Positions 1 to 7,594 of a DNA stretch of 54,914 bases are shown in pieces. The translations under genes were made by a program, and so were the position numbers. Position 1 is the first letter of the stretch. Every line of letters begins with the position of its first letter. This stretch comes from Deltaproteobacteria bacterium. Its GTDB lineage: Bacteria > Desulfobacterota > Binatia > Binatales > Binataceae. The stretch lies in NCBI GenBank assembly GCA_021817345.1, contig JAKAVC010000077.1:1-54914 (forward strand). Reading direction: 5' to 3'. The notes below the pieces were generated by a model. The model did no database searches and was not told where the DNA came from. It saw nothing but the letters and a program-made list of their open reading frames with translations.

Positions 1-2
1 GG

Positions 3-281
3 CGTCATCTGATGGTCGGGCCCGGTCCCGATCAGTCGCAGACCAGCGGATGGCGGACGGTGCGCGAGGGGGCGCGCCGCGAGATGATTATCGCGGCGAT
101 CGCGGCGGCCGGCGGAGATCGCGCGGTGGCCGCGCGCAAGCTCGGAATCACCACCCGCGCGCTCCAATACCACATCACCAGGGCGGGGCTCTCGCGCCGC
201 AGGCGCAGGCCCGTCACGGCCTCCCCGTCGGGCCTCGACGCGTCGTCGGTCGAGGCGGAAGCGCGTGAACCGCGGCTGTGA
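3..281 (+). CDS. C-terminal fragment of a sigma-54-dependent activator (Fis-type HTH), cut by window start
   Basis: The frame is open to the left edge, so this is the 3' end of a longer gene; the ATG at 12 need not be a real start. The visible part carries a Fis-type helix-turn-helix (REMIIAAIAAAGGD, then AARKLGITTRALQYHI), typical of the DNA-binding end of NtrC-family enhancer-binding proteins, followed by a basic tail. Placed just upstream of motB-fliMNG and 4 kb from a sigma-54 promoter motif ahead of flgB, it is plausibly an FlrC/FlbD-like flagellar activator. The AAA+ domain cannot be seen, so a stand-alone Fis-like protein is possible. Confidence 0.6.
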   Translation, partial: RHLMVGPGPDQSQTSGWRTVREGARREMIIAAIAAAGGDRAVAARKLGITTRALQYHITRAGLSRRRRRPVTASPSGLDASSVEAEAREPRL

Positions 282-382
282 AAATCTAAAATGTCACTTT
301 AAGAAGAGGGCGTGGCTGGCGGCGCGGCGCTTGGCAGAGGACGGACGATGGGAAATCACAACCCACGCAGGCGTGCAATTCG

Positions 383-1087
383 ATGGAAGAGCATGAGGAA
401 GGCGAGCCGGGCGCCGGCCACGAATCGACCGAGCGATGGCTCGTCTCATACGCCGACTTCATCACGCTCCTGTTCGCGCTTTTCGTTCTCCTGTACGCGG
501 TCTCGAACCGCAGCAGGCAGCATCGCGCGCGCATCTATACGAACGTCGCAAGTGCCGTCGGAGCACGGCCGATTCCCGGCGGCGCCCGTCCCGGCCTGGC
601 GCAGTCAGGCCCGGGAGCGCCGGGCGCCGGCCGGCTTGCCGGCGTGATGCATCAATTGAGTCACGCGATGGAAAAGTTCCCGAAGTCCGGAGTCACGCTG
701 AAGATGGACTCCAGGGGCCTCGTCATATCGCTTTCCGCCGCGAGATTCTTCGCCAGCGGCGACGCCGACATCACGCCCTCGCAGCTTCTGGTGCTCGACG
801 CGGTCATAAAGGTTATCGCGCCTCTGAAGAACGCGATGGAAATAGACGGGTTCACCGATTCCAAGCCGATTCACAACAGTAATTTTCGCGACAACTGGGA
901 ACTCTCGGCCGCACGGGCCGGAACCGTGCTGCGCTACGTGTTGTCGCACTCGGCGATCAATCCCGAACAACTCTCGCTGGCCGGTTACGGCCCGTACCGT
1001 CCGGTGGCGAGCAACTCGACCGGGGAGGGCCGCGCGCTCAACCGCCGGGTCGAAATCGTGATCAAACGTTCGCCTGAAACCCGATGA
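383..1087 (+). CDS. motB: Flagellar stator protein MotB
   Basis: This 234-residue inner-membrane protein forms the proton-conducting stator with MotA and anchors it to peptidoglycan. After a short acidic N-terminus comes the single transmembrane helix (about residues 20-40), which begins SYADF; Asp25 is the conserved ion-binding residue. The C-terminal OmpA-like domain (about 110-230) has the peptidoglycan-binding pattern NWELSAARAGTV and ends with NRRVEIVI. No motA is visible; it may lie upstream of the window. The stop overlaps the fliM start by 4 bp, so the two genes are translationally coupled. Confidence 0.9.
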   Translation: MEEHEEGEPGAGHESTERWLVSYADFITLLFALFVLLYAVSNRSRQHRARIYTNVASAVGARPIPGGARPGLAQSGPGAPGAGRLAGVMHQLSHAMEKFPKSGVTLKMDSRGLVISLSAARFFASGDADITPSQLLVLDAVIKVIAPLKNAMEIDGFTDSKPIHNSNFRDNWELSAARAGTVLRYVLSHSAINPEQLSLAGYGPYRPVASNSTGEGRALNRRVEIVIKRSPETR

Positions 1088-1953
1088 AACGTTCCGCCCT
1101 ACTCCCGCGCGATATCGAGACCCGCCCGTACGAACTGTGGCGTCCGGTGGTGCGGCCCGAGCGGCGCCGCGTCTTCGAAAACCTCCATCGCGCGCTCGCT
1201 TCGGACTGGTCGCGGGTGCTGCGCGACCAACTGGCCCATCCCGAGCCTGTCGAGTTCGAGGGCATCGGCTTCGAAAACTTTGCGACCCTCGCGCAAACCG
1301 CGCCCCCCGGCACGCCGGTGGTGGTCCTCGCCCTGGAAGGCACCCAGACCGCCGGATTGCTCGCCGTGGCGCCGGACACCGCACGCTGCCTGGTCGATGC
1401 CCGGCTCGGAATCGGTCCGCGCGCCGAGCCCCCGAGCGAGAGCGCCGCTTTCTCCCGAATCGAGACCGCGTTGCTCCACGAACTCGTTGCCGCGATGGTG
1501 CGCCGGATCGAGGCCGCCTACCACGAAGCGGGAATCGGCCAGTTGCGCCTGGTTCGCTTCGCCGAGCAAATGCAGGACGTGCTCCCGTTCGTTGCCGAGG
1601 ACTACCTGATGGTGTTTCGCTTCCGGGTCGGCACGGAGCCCGCGGTGCGCAAGCTCACGCTCGGCTTCAAGGCCGAGATTATCAACTGTATTCACGATGC
1701 GACGCCGGCGGTTCGCCGCAATTCGCGCGCGGCTGCCGCCCTTGTGGCGGCGATCCCGCTCGAGGTCGAGGTCGTTCTCGGGGCATGGAAAGCCTCGCTC
1801 GGCGAGGTCCGCACGCTCGCGCCCGGCGATTCGGTCATCCTGCCCTCGGGCGAAGACGCGTGGCTTCTCGCCCAGGGGGTCAGGGTGAGCGCGGCGCGAG
1901 TGGAGTTCGACGGCCGGCGCGTCGTAGTCGAAAGCGCCGCCGCACGGAGGTAG
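1084..1953 (+). CDS. fliM: Flagellar switch protein FliM, lacking the CheY-binding N-terminal peptide
   Basis: FliM is the middle ring of the rotor C-ring. The central CheC-like domain (about 20-215) and the C-terminal SpoA domain (about 215-280) are recognisable. At 289 residues it is shorter than usual (about 330). The N-terminal LSQxEIDALL-type segment that binds phospho-CheY is missing, and an in-frame stop at 1075-1077 directly upstream rules out a longer start. The GGxG motif that contacts FliG reads LGIG (residues 108-111). It overlaps motB and is followed by fliN after 8 bp. Confidence 0.85.
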   Translation: MKRSALLPRDIETRPYELWRPVVRPERRRVFENLHRALASDWSRVLRDQLAHPEPVEFEGIGFENFATLAQTAPPGTPVVVLALEGTQTAGLLAVAPDTARCLVDARLGIGPRAEPPSESAAFSRIETALLHELVAAMVRRIEAAYHEAGIGQLRLVRFAEQMQDVLPFVAEDYLMVFRFRVGTEPAVRKLTLGFKAEIINCIHDATPAVRRNSRAAAALVAAIPLEVEVVLGAWKASLGEVRTLAPGDSVILPSGEDAWLLAQGVRVSAARVEFDGRRVVVESAAARR

Positions 1954-1961
1954 CCGGGCCT

Positions 1962-2261
1962 ATGGCTGACTTGCGAAGCCGCGCCAAAATCGCAGTCGAA
2001 GTCACCGCGGTCGTCGCGCGGATCAAAATCCCGGCCGGAAGCCTTGCCGCCTTCAGGCCCGGCGATCGGATGGAAATCGAGGCGCGCAACAGCCTTGCGC
2101 CGGCCGTCACCTTCAAGCTCAACGGCAAGCAGATAGCCTCCGCGGCGCTCGCCAAATCCGGCGACCTGCTGGTTGCGAGAGTGACCGCGATGGAGCCCGA
2201 ACCTCACCGGGTGGTTTACGATCGATGGTTGATCAGGAAGCAAAAGACGGACGAAACGTAA
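1962..2261 (+). CDS. fliN: Flagellar switch protein FliN (SpoA domain)
   Basis: This 99-residue protein is essentially one SpoA (surface presentation of antigens) domain, the building block of the C-ring base that also binds FliH. The order fliM-fliN-fliG supports the call. The ATG at 1962 is preceded by CGGAGG at 1945-1950; longer frames upstream merely run through fliM. Recognisable features are the hydrophobic start IAVEVTAVVARIKIP and the SpoA turn FRPGDRMEIEA. Its 3' end overlaps fliG by 37 bp. Confidence 0.8.
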   Translation: MADLRSRAKIAVEVTAVVARIKIPAGSLAAFRPGDRMEIEARNSLAPAVTFKLNGKQIASAALAKSGDLLVARVTAMEPEPHRVVYDRWLIRKQKTDET

Positions 2262-3214
2262 CCAACAAGGCCGCCCTCCTGCTCACCGCGCTGGAAAAGC
2301 CGGTTCTTGCGCGAGTGCTCAAACGGCTCAGCGGCAACGAGCTGACGCGCCTGATGCAGGCGTATGAAGAGCACATGGCGCACGCCTCGGCCAACGAAGA
2401 GGCGCTTGCCGCGGTCGGCAAGGAATTCCTCTCGGCATGCAGGCAGAACGGCTCCGGCCATCTGCGCGAGGCGCTGGTGCTTGCCTTCGGAGCCGAAAGC
2501 GCCGACCAGATAATGCGCCAGGACCACTGGCGCGCGATAAGCGGGCGCGTCAAGCCGTCGGCGCTTGCCGCGATGCTGCGCAACGAACTGCCCGAGGCGG
2601 TCGCAATCGTGCTCTCGCAGTTGCCCTCCAAGTACGCCTCCGAGGTGCTGAGCGCGCTGCCGCAGGAACTGCGCGCCGAAAGCGTCGAGCGGCTTGCCCG
2701 CAGCGAGCACGTCCCGGGCTCCGCGATGGACGCGATATTGCGCGCGATCGAGGAAAACTTCACCGGCGACTCCGGCGGCCAGGACACCGAGCGCGACGCC
2801 GGCGTGCGCCACGCGGCCGCGATGCTCAATCAGCTCGACGCCGACGCGGCCGCCGCGATCGTCGAGCGAATCCGCCAGAGCGACAGCGCGCGCGCCGCCG
2901 CGATCGAGCAGGAGATGTTCCATTTTCACGACCTCCTCAGCCTCGAGAACCGCACCCTCCAGCAGATCCTCGCCGCGGTCGCGCCCGAGCGCCTCGCGCT
3001 TGCGCTCAAGGGCTTCAGCGACGCCGACCGCGAGCCCATCTTTGCCGCGCTCGCCGATCAGACCAGGTCGGTCGTCAAGGAGGAGATCGAAACCGCGGGC
3101 AGGGTTCCGATGCGCGAAGTAACCGCCGCGCGCCAGGAGATTACCAACCTTGCGATGCAGATGGAGCGCGAGGGCAAAATCCGGCTGCGGGTTGACGGCG
3201 ACCTGGTGGCCTGA
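2225..3214 (+). CDS. fliG: Flagellar motor switch protein FliG
   Basis: FliG couples the MS ring (FliF) to the C-ring and takes torque from the stator. All three domains are present in 329 residues. The C-terminal torque helix region reads ALKGFSDADREPIF followed by KEEIETAG, keeping the conserved Lys and an acidic pair (EE in place of the usual DD); one Arg position is Gln. The highly conserved EHPQ motif of the middle domain reads ELPE (121-124). Its partner motif in FliM is also altered, which suggests a co-adapted interface. The gene starts inside fliN and is followed by a lytic transglycosylase. Confidence 0.88.
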   Translation: MVDQEAKDGRNVTNKAALLLTALEKPVLARVLKRLSGNELTRLMQAYEEHMAHASANEEALAAVGKEFLSACRQNGSGHLREALVLAFGAESADQIMRQDHWRAISGRVKPSALAAMLRNELPEAVAIVLSQLPSKYASEVLSALPQELRAESVERLARSEHVPGSAMDAILRAIEENFTGDSGGQDTERDAGVRHAAAMLNQLDADAAAAIVERIRQSDSARAAAIEQEMFHFHDLLSLENRTLQQILAAVAPERLALALKGFSDADREPIFAALADQTRSVVKEEIETAGRVPMREVTAARQEITNLAMQMEREGKIRLRVDGDLVA

Positions 3215-3242
3215 TGCGCCCTCTTTCCGTGCGGGCTTCGCG

Positions 3243-3767
3243 ATGAGGCCGTCCTTGCGCTCCGCAATGTCCGTTGTCTGCGCGCTGCTGGCGACGCCCG
3301 TTTTATCGCCGGGGATGGCGCCGGGCGCGACGGCGCCGGCCACCGATCCATACGTCGCCGCGTCGCGCAGAACCGGGGTTCCACTGGCCATCCTCGCCGC
3401 CGTCGCAGGCGTCGAGAGCGACTACCATCCGTGGGCGCTCGATATTCAGGGCCACGAAGTCTATTGCCACAGCCGAAAGCAGGCCGAGCAAATCCTCCTC
3501 GGAGCGCCCGACGACGTGGATATCGGCCTGATGCAGATAAACTACCGGTTTTGGGGACCCCGTCTAAAAGTGAGCAAGCTGCAACTGCTCGATCCGAGAA
3601 AGAATCTCCTTTACGGGGCGCTCATCCTCAAGCGATGCCTTGCGCGCGGCGGCGACATCTGGCGCCGTATCAGCGATTACCATTCCGGCAGCGTCGGCGC
3701 GCGAAACCGCTACAATCGCCGCGTCTACGCCAAGTACCTGCGCTACCTGCGCGGGAATCCCCGCTGA
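3243..3767 (+). CDS. Secreted lytic transglycosylase (SLT family), probable flagellar peptidoglycan hydrolase
   Basis: The 174-residue product starts with a signal peptide (about 1-30, ending GATA). The SLT fold follows: the catalytic Glu lies in AGVESDYHPWA, then DVDIGLMQINY and a C-terminal SDYHSGSVGARNRYNRRVY. The small single-domain form resembles VirB1/IpgF-type enzymes that open peptidoglycan for envelope-spanning machines. The ATG at 3243 is chosen because the signal peptide begins there; the frame is open further upstream into fliG. Because FlgJ in this cluster has no hydrolase domain, this enzyme is the best candidate for letting the rod through the wall, like SltF of Rhodobacter. 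That role is inferred from context. Confidence 0.75.
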   Translation: MRPSLRSAMSVVCALLATPVLSPGMAPGATAPATDPYVAASRRTGVPLAILAAVAGVESDYHPWALDIQGHEVYCHSRKQAEQILLGAPDDVDIGLMQINYRFWGPRLKVSKLQLLDPRKNLLYGALILKRCLARGGDIWRRISDYHSGSVGARNRYNRRVYAKYLRYLRGNPR

Positions 3768-4122
3768 AGTTTCCGCTGCGCTTTTCTTCATAACCTCGTC
3801 CGCGTCCCAGAGAGGCCGGCGCGAAACGCCGGGTGAGGGCCGTCGGAAAAGAAATGTCCGACCCGCTCTGCGCATGGTGCGCCGTCTCCCTGCGTGTCCT
3901 CCGACGCGACATCGCGTGGCCCGATCCTGAAACAACCGCCCTGACACGTTCGGGCTGGGCGTCTGCGCCCGCGCGGCCCTTAACCGCATTCGCCCGCTGG
4001 CGCTTCGGTAACGCAGATTCCTGATCGCGTCTTCCGGAAGGAAAGAGAAAGGAAACGCCGCTTCCCGCCGGATCGATTTTGCGCGTCCCGGCGAGGGGCG
4101 CGCTTAAGTCTCAAGTGTGGGT
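3768..4122 (+). other. Intergenic region before the large flagellar operon
   Basis: No credible gene is seen in this 355 bp stretch between the transglycosylase and flgB; short open frames here have no recognisable features or start signals. It contains a 10-bp palindrome at 4031-4040 and leads into the sigma-54 promoter motif at 4123. Confidence 0.6.
4031..4040. promoter_or_regulatory. Palindrome CTTCCGGAAG, possible enhancer site
   Basis: A perfect 10-bp palindrome lies about 85 bp upstream of the -24/-12 motif ahead of flgB, a usual distance for an upstream activator site of an enhancer-binding protein. A palindrome of this length can occur by chance, so the assignment is tentative. Confidence 0.25.
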
Positions 4123-4137
4123 TGGCGCGCGAGTTGC
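4123..4137 (+). promoter_or_regulatory. Sigma-54 (-24/-12) promoter motif for the flgB operon
   Basis: TGGCGCG-CGAG-TTGC matches the consensus TGGCACG-N4-TTGC at all positions but one, with exact GG/GC spacing, and is followed by T. It sits directly before the first gene of a 22-kb flagellar operon. The predicted start site (about 4149) is only about 4 nt from the flgB ATG at 4153, so the mRNA would be nearly leaderless or the real flgB start lies further in. Confidence 0.55.
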
Positions 4138-4152
4138 TCCTCGCCGTCGGGC

Positions 4153-4497
4153 ATGAACATCGTGGGGCCAGCCCAGCAATTGATGGCGGCGGCGCTCGAG
4201 GTTCGCTCGGCGCGCGCCAAGCTTCTCGCTCAGAACGTCGCCAACGCCGACACGCCGGGTTATCTCGCCCGGGACATCGATTTTCAGAACGCGGTTGACG
4301 CGATGCTTTCGCGGGGAAGCGCGCAGAGCGCTGACGCCGCCACCGCGGTCGTCGCGCAGAACATGCGGTTCGACCGCAACGACGTCGATCTCAATCAGCA
4401 GCTCGCCAGGGTCGATAACAACGCACTCAGCTACGTGGCGACGCTCAAGCTGTACGGCGACTCGATGGGGCGCCTGCAGACCGCGATGGCAAGTTAA
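4153..4497 (+). CDS. flgB: Flagellar proximal rod protein FlgB
   Basis: FlgB forms the proximal rod with FlgC and FlgF. This 114-residue protein has the rod/hook N-terminal signature, LLAQNVANADTPGYLARDIDF, and the C-terminal amphipathic helix YVATLKLYGDSMGRLQTAM. The ATG at 4153 gives a normal-length FlgB; no clear Shine-Dalgarno precedes it. An upstream in-frame GTG at 4117 overlaps the promoter motif and is unlikely. It heads the operon, 26 bp before flgC. Confidence 0.9.
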   Translation: MNIVGPAQQLMAAALEVRSARAKLLAQNVANADTPGYLARDIDFQNAVDAMLSRGSAQSADAATAVVAQNMRFDRNDVDLNQQLARVDNNALSYVATLKLYGDSMGRLQTAMAS

Positions 4498-4523
4498 ATC
4501 GGGACTGGACCCGGGGGGAAGCA

Positions 4524-4934
4524 ATGTCGGTCGGAACCATCTTCGCGATCGCGTCCAGCGGCCTTGACGCTCAGTCCGAGCGTATCACGCTGATCGCACA
4601 GAACCTTGCCAACGCCAATTCGACCGTCTCCGCCAACGGGGGCCCTTATCAGCGCCGAATTCCGGTCTTCCAGGCGACGCCGGTCGGCGCCGATGGCGAT
4701 AGCGGGCTTGGCGTCAGCCTGGCCGAGGTGATCCGCGACCAGTCGCCGCCCAGGGCCGTCTATGACCCGTCGAATCCGCTCGCCGGGCCGTCGGGAATCG
4801 TCCAGGAGCCGAACATCAATCCGATCTACGAGATGGTTGACCTGATGGAGGCGTCGCGCGCCTACGAGGCCAACCTTTCCGTAATCCAAAGCACCGCGAA
4901 TGCCGCGGTCAAAACCATCGACTTGTTGAAATGA
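4524..4934 (+). CDS. flgC: Flagellar proximal rod protein FlgC
   Basis: This 136-residue rod protein has the N-terminal motif ITLIAQNLANANST and the C-terminal EMVDLMEASRAYEANLSVI of the FlgC/FlgG family. A GGGGGGAAG ribosome-binding stretch precedes the ATG. It overlaps fliE by 4 bp (ATGA). FlgB, FlgC and FliE together form the junction between MS ring and rod. Confidence 0.92.
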   Translation: MSVGTIFAIASSGLDAQSERITLIAQNLANANSTVSANGGPYQRRIPVFQATPVGADGDSGLGVSLAEVIRDQSPPRAVYDPSNPLAGPSGIVQEPNINPIYEMVDLMEASRAYEANLSVIQSTANAAVKTIDLLK

Positions 4935-5212
4935 CGCCGTTACTGCCGACCCAGGTTATTCCCGATCTCGCCCCGGCAAGCGCGGCGGCCCCGGACGCGC
5001 CCGCTCAGGGCGGCTTCGAGCGGGTGCTCGAAAAGGTTGACACCACGCTCAAGCAGGCCGACGCGATGGCGGCGGGATATGCCGAGGGAAAAGTCGGACT
5101 GACCCAGGCGGTGCTCGCTTCGGAGCAGGCCGACACCACGTTCCAGTTCGTTATCGCGCTGCGCGATCGGGCGCTCAGCGCCTATCAGCAAATCATGAAC
5201 CTGCAGGTCTGA
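4931..5212 (+). CDS. fliE: Flagellar hook-basal body protein FliE
   Basis: FliE is the adaptor between the FliF ring and the proximal rod and an early export substrate. The 93-residue product has a variable Ala/Pro-rich start and the conserved C-terminal half, ending AYQQIMNLQV, the standard FliE terminus. It starts within the flgC stop and is followed by fliF after 10 bp. Confidence 0.9.
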   Translation: MTPLLPTQVIPDLAPASAAAPDAPAQGGFERVLEKVDTTLKQADAMAAGYAEGKVGLTQAVLASEQADTTFQFVIALRDRALSAYQQIMNLQV

Positions 5213-5222
5213 ACGCGAAGCG

Positions 5223-6935
5223 ATGCAGCAGTTGCTCGAACTTCTCGCCCGCCCGCTCGCGATAGCCGCCCAGTTGCGGGCGACGAATCGCCAGGCTTTC
5301 AATCTGATTATCGCGGCGCTGACTCTGGCGGCGGTGCTGCTCGGCGCGTTTTACCTCCTTGATCCCGGCGCTCCCGAAATTCTCGCCTCCAATCTCTCGC
5401 CCGCCGACCGGACGGTGCTCGCCCTGATGCTTAGGCGGCGCGGGATTCCTTTCACGCTCGGGCCGGATTCGATCTCGGTTCCCGCGCGCCGCTTCGAGCA
5501 GGCCGAGCAGGTGCTTGCCGCAAGCCCCGGGTTCGCCGGCGGCGGCGAAGGTTTTTCGCTGTTCGACCGCGGCGGTTTCGGGCAGAGCGATTTCGATCAG
5601 CAGGTTGATTATCAGCGCTCGCTCCAAGGCGAACTCGAGCGCACCATCATGCAGATCCGCGGGATCGAGAACGCGCGCGTGATGCTCGCGATGGGGCGGC
5701 CGTCGCCGTTCGCGCTCGGCGACGGCGATACCGCGCACGCCTCGGTGATGATCACGACCGTGCCGGGCGCGACGCTCGATTCGACCACCGCCCGCGCTAT
5801 CGCCCATCTGGTGGCCAACTCGGTGCGCGGCCTCTCCGCCGACAACGTCAGCGTCACCAACCAGAACGGCACCATCCTGTATCCTCCCGACCACAACGGG
5901 GAACTCGGCGAGGCTATCCGGCTTCGCAACCAGCTCGAGCATCGCCTGCGCGACAAGGTCTCCGCTCTGCTCAGCCGAATCATGGGCAAGAACCGCTACG
6001 CGGTCGAGGTTTCGGTCGCGGTTGACACCTCGCGTATCACCAGGCGCGAGGAAACCTACGGCAAGGGCCCCGAGCCCGCCGTGCTCAGCGAGGAGCATGC
6101 CGTGTCGCCCGCCGGCCTCGCGCAGCTTGCGACTGGAATTCCCGGGCTGACCTCGAATCTCCCGGTGCCGACCCCGAAACCAACTCCCGCCGCGAGCACT
6201 CCGAATACGCCGCGGGCGAAGACTGCGACAGCGGCGAAAACCGTGACGAGCCCCGACTACGCGAGCAAGGACATTGTCAAGTACAAGCCCTCGAGCCGCA
6301 CGATCTCCTCGATAAGCTCGCCCATCCGTATCAAGCGAATCTCGGTCGCCGCGGTGCTCGACGGCACTTACGACGGCGGCCATTTCAGGCCGCTTTCCAA
6401 AGAGCGGCTCGCCGAAATCAAGGGTCTTCTGGCCGCGGCGGTGGGAGCACAGCCCGGGCGTGGTGATTCGATCGACGTGCAGAGCGCCGCGCTTTCTCAG
6501 CCGTACGTTCCACCGGTCCCCAACCCGGTTACGGAACTGCGGTCGCTGTTCAGCAATCCGCTCTACCTGTACGGCGCGATCGGAGCCGGCCTCCTTCTTG
6601 TCCTGGTCCTGCTGTGGCTCGGGGTCAGGATGATAAAACGGCTCTTCCAGCGGCGCCCGGAGCAGGTGACGGTATTCGAGCGGCCCGCCGCGGCACAACC
6701 CGCGCAGTTGCAAGGCCCCTCCACCGAACCCGTCGCCGCGTCGAGCGCAGGTGCCGGCGCGGCGACGCCCGCCACCTCGGAGGCGATTGCCGAGCTTCGC
6801 AGCCGGATCAACGAGGCGGTTGAAAACAATCCCGACGCGGCCACCGAGATTTTGCGGCGATGGCTTTCGCAGGCTAATGGCAACGGCAACGGCGCGAATC
6901 ATGAAGCGTCCGCCGAAGGGGCAGGTGAAGCGTGA
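5223..6935 (+). CDS. fliF: Flagellar MS-ring protein FliF
   Basis: This 570-residue protein forms the inner-membrane MS ring. It has a first transmembrane helix (about 28-48), the periplasmic YscJ/FliF ring-building region (about 50-220), a Pro/Thr/Ala-rich linker (about 315-345), a second transmembrane helix (about 440-465) and a cytoplasmic tail whose last helix (AVENNPDAATEILRRWLS) is the FliG-binding segment. It overlaps fliH by 4 bp. Confidence 0.93.
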   Translation: MQQLLELLARPLAIAAQLRATNRQAFNLIIAALTLAAVLLGAFYLLDPGAPEILASNLSPADRTVLALMLRRRGIPFTLGPDSISVPARRFEQAEQVLAASPGFAGGGEGFSLFDRGGFGQSDFDQQVDYQRSLQGELERTIMQIRGIENARVMLAMGRPSPFALGDGDTAHASVMITTVPGATLDSTTARAIAHLVANSVRGLSADNVSVTNQNGTILYPPDHNGELGEAIRLRNQLEHRLRDKVSALLSRIMGKNRYAVEVSVAVDTSRITRREETYGKGPEPAVLSEEHAVSPAGLAQLATGIPGLTSNLPVPTPKPTPAASTPNTPRAKTATAAKTVTSPDYASKDIVKYKPSSRTISSISSPIRIKRISVAAVLDGTYDGGHFRPLSKERLAEIKGLLAAAVGAQPGRGDSIDVQSAALSQPYVPPVPNPVTELRSLFSNPLYLYGAIGAGLLLVLVLLWLGVRMIKRLFQRRPEQVTVFERPAAAQPAQLQGPSTEPVAASSAGAGAATPATSEAIAELRSRINEAVENNPDAATEILRRWLSQANGNGNGANHEASAEGAGEA

Positions 6936-7594
6936 CGCTCTATCTTGCGGCGAGATATTCCTTCCCCACGCCGGACGAGTTGCGCTCCTACAGGGAGCCC
7001 GAGCGCCAGCTCGAACGCGCCGCGGAACTCGACCGCGAGAAGGCCGCCGCCGCCCGCCGCGGCTACGAGGAAGGCCTTGCCGAGGGACGCGCCGCCGCCG
7101 AGAGCGAGATATCCGCCGCTCGCGAAGCCGCCCGCAAGGAGGGCTTCGAGGCGGGCGCCGCCGAAGGCCGCGAGCAGGCCGGATGTGCCGCCGCCGCGCT
7201 CGAACAGGCGCTCGAGGAAATCCGGCTTGCGCGCGAAGGCTTTGCCGACGAAGCGGAATCGTTCGCGGTCGCTCTCGCGCTCGCGATCGTCGCGCGCATG
7301 ATCGAGATCGACTCGGTGCGCGCCGACTTTGTCGCTGCCGCCGCCGCTAACGCGGCCAGGGCGCTGGCGCCCGAGCAGCCCTCGGCGATTCATCTGAATC
7401 CCGCCGACCGCGCGATTCTTCAGGATAAAGTTTCCGGCCTGCCGGTAAGGGACGATCCTTCGCTCGCGCCCGGCCATGTCCGGGTCGAAGCGGGACGGCT
7501 GCTCGTGCAGAGCGGTATCGACGAGGCCTTCGCGCAGATCAAGGCCGCAATCATGGAGACCAGGGCGCGCAGAAAGAGCGCGAAAAAGCGATGA
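6932..7594 (+). CDS. fliH: Flagellar export stator protein FliH
   Basis: FliH tethers the FliI ATPase to the C-ring and export gate. The 220-residue product has a long Ala/Glu/Arg-rich coiled coil (about 20-110) with repeated small-residue steps such as GYEEGLAEGRAAAE, characteristic of FliH, followed by the E-subunit-like C-terminal domain with HVRVEAGRLLVQSGIDEAFAQI. The GTG start overlaps the fliF stop (GTGA), and the 3' end overlaps fliI by 4 bp. Confidence 0.85.
   Translation: MTLYLAARYSFPTPDELRSYREPERQLERAAELDREKAAAARRGYEEGLAEGRAAAESEISAAREAARKEGFEAGAAEGREQAGCAAAALEQALEEIRLAREGFADEAESFAVALALAIVARMIEIDSVRADFVAAAAANAARALAPEQPSAIHLNPADRAILQDKVSGLPVRDDPSLAPGHVRVEAGRLLVQSGIDEAFAQIKAAIMETRARRKSAKKR

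Noticed and set aside
3833-4024. 63-codon frame in the gap before flgB
   Set aside because: No family features and no convincing start signals; treated as noncoding.
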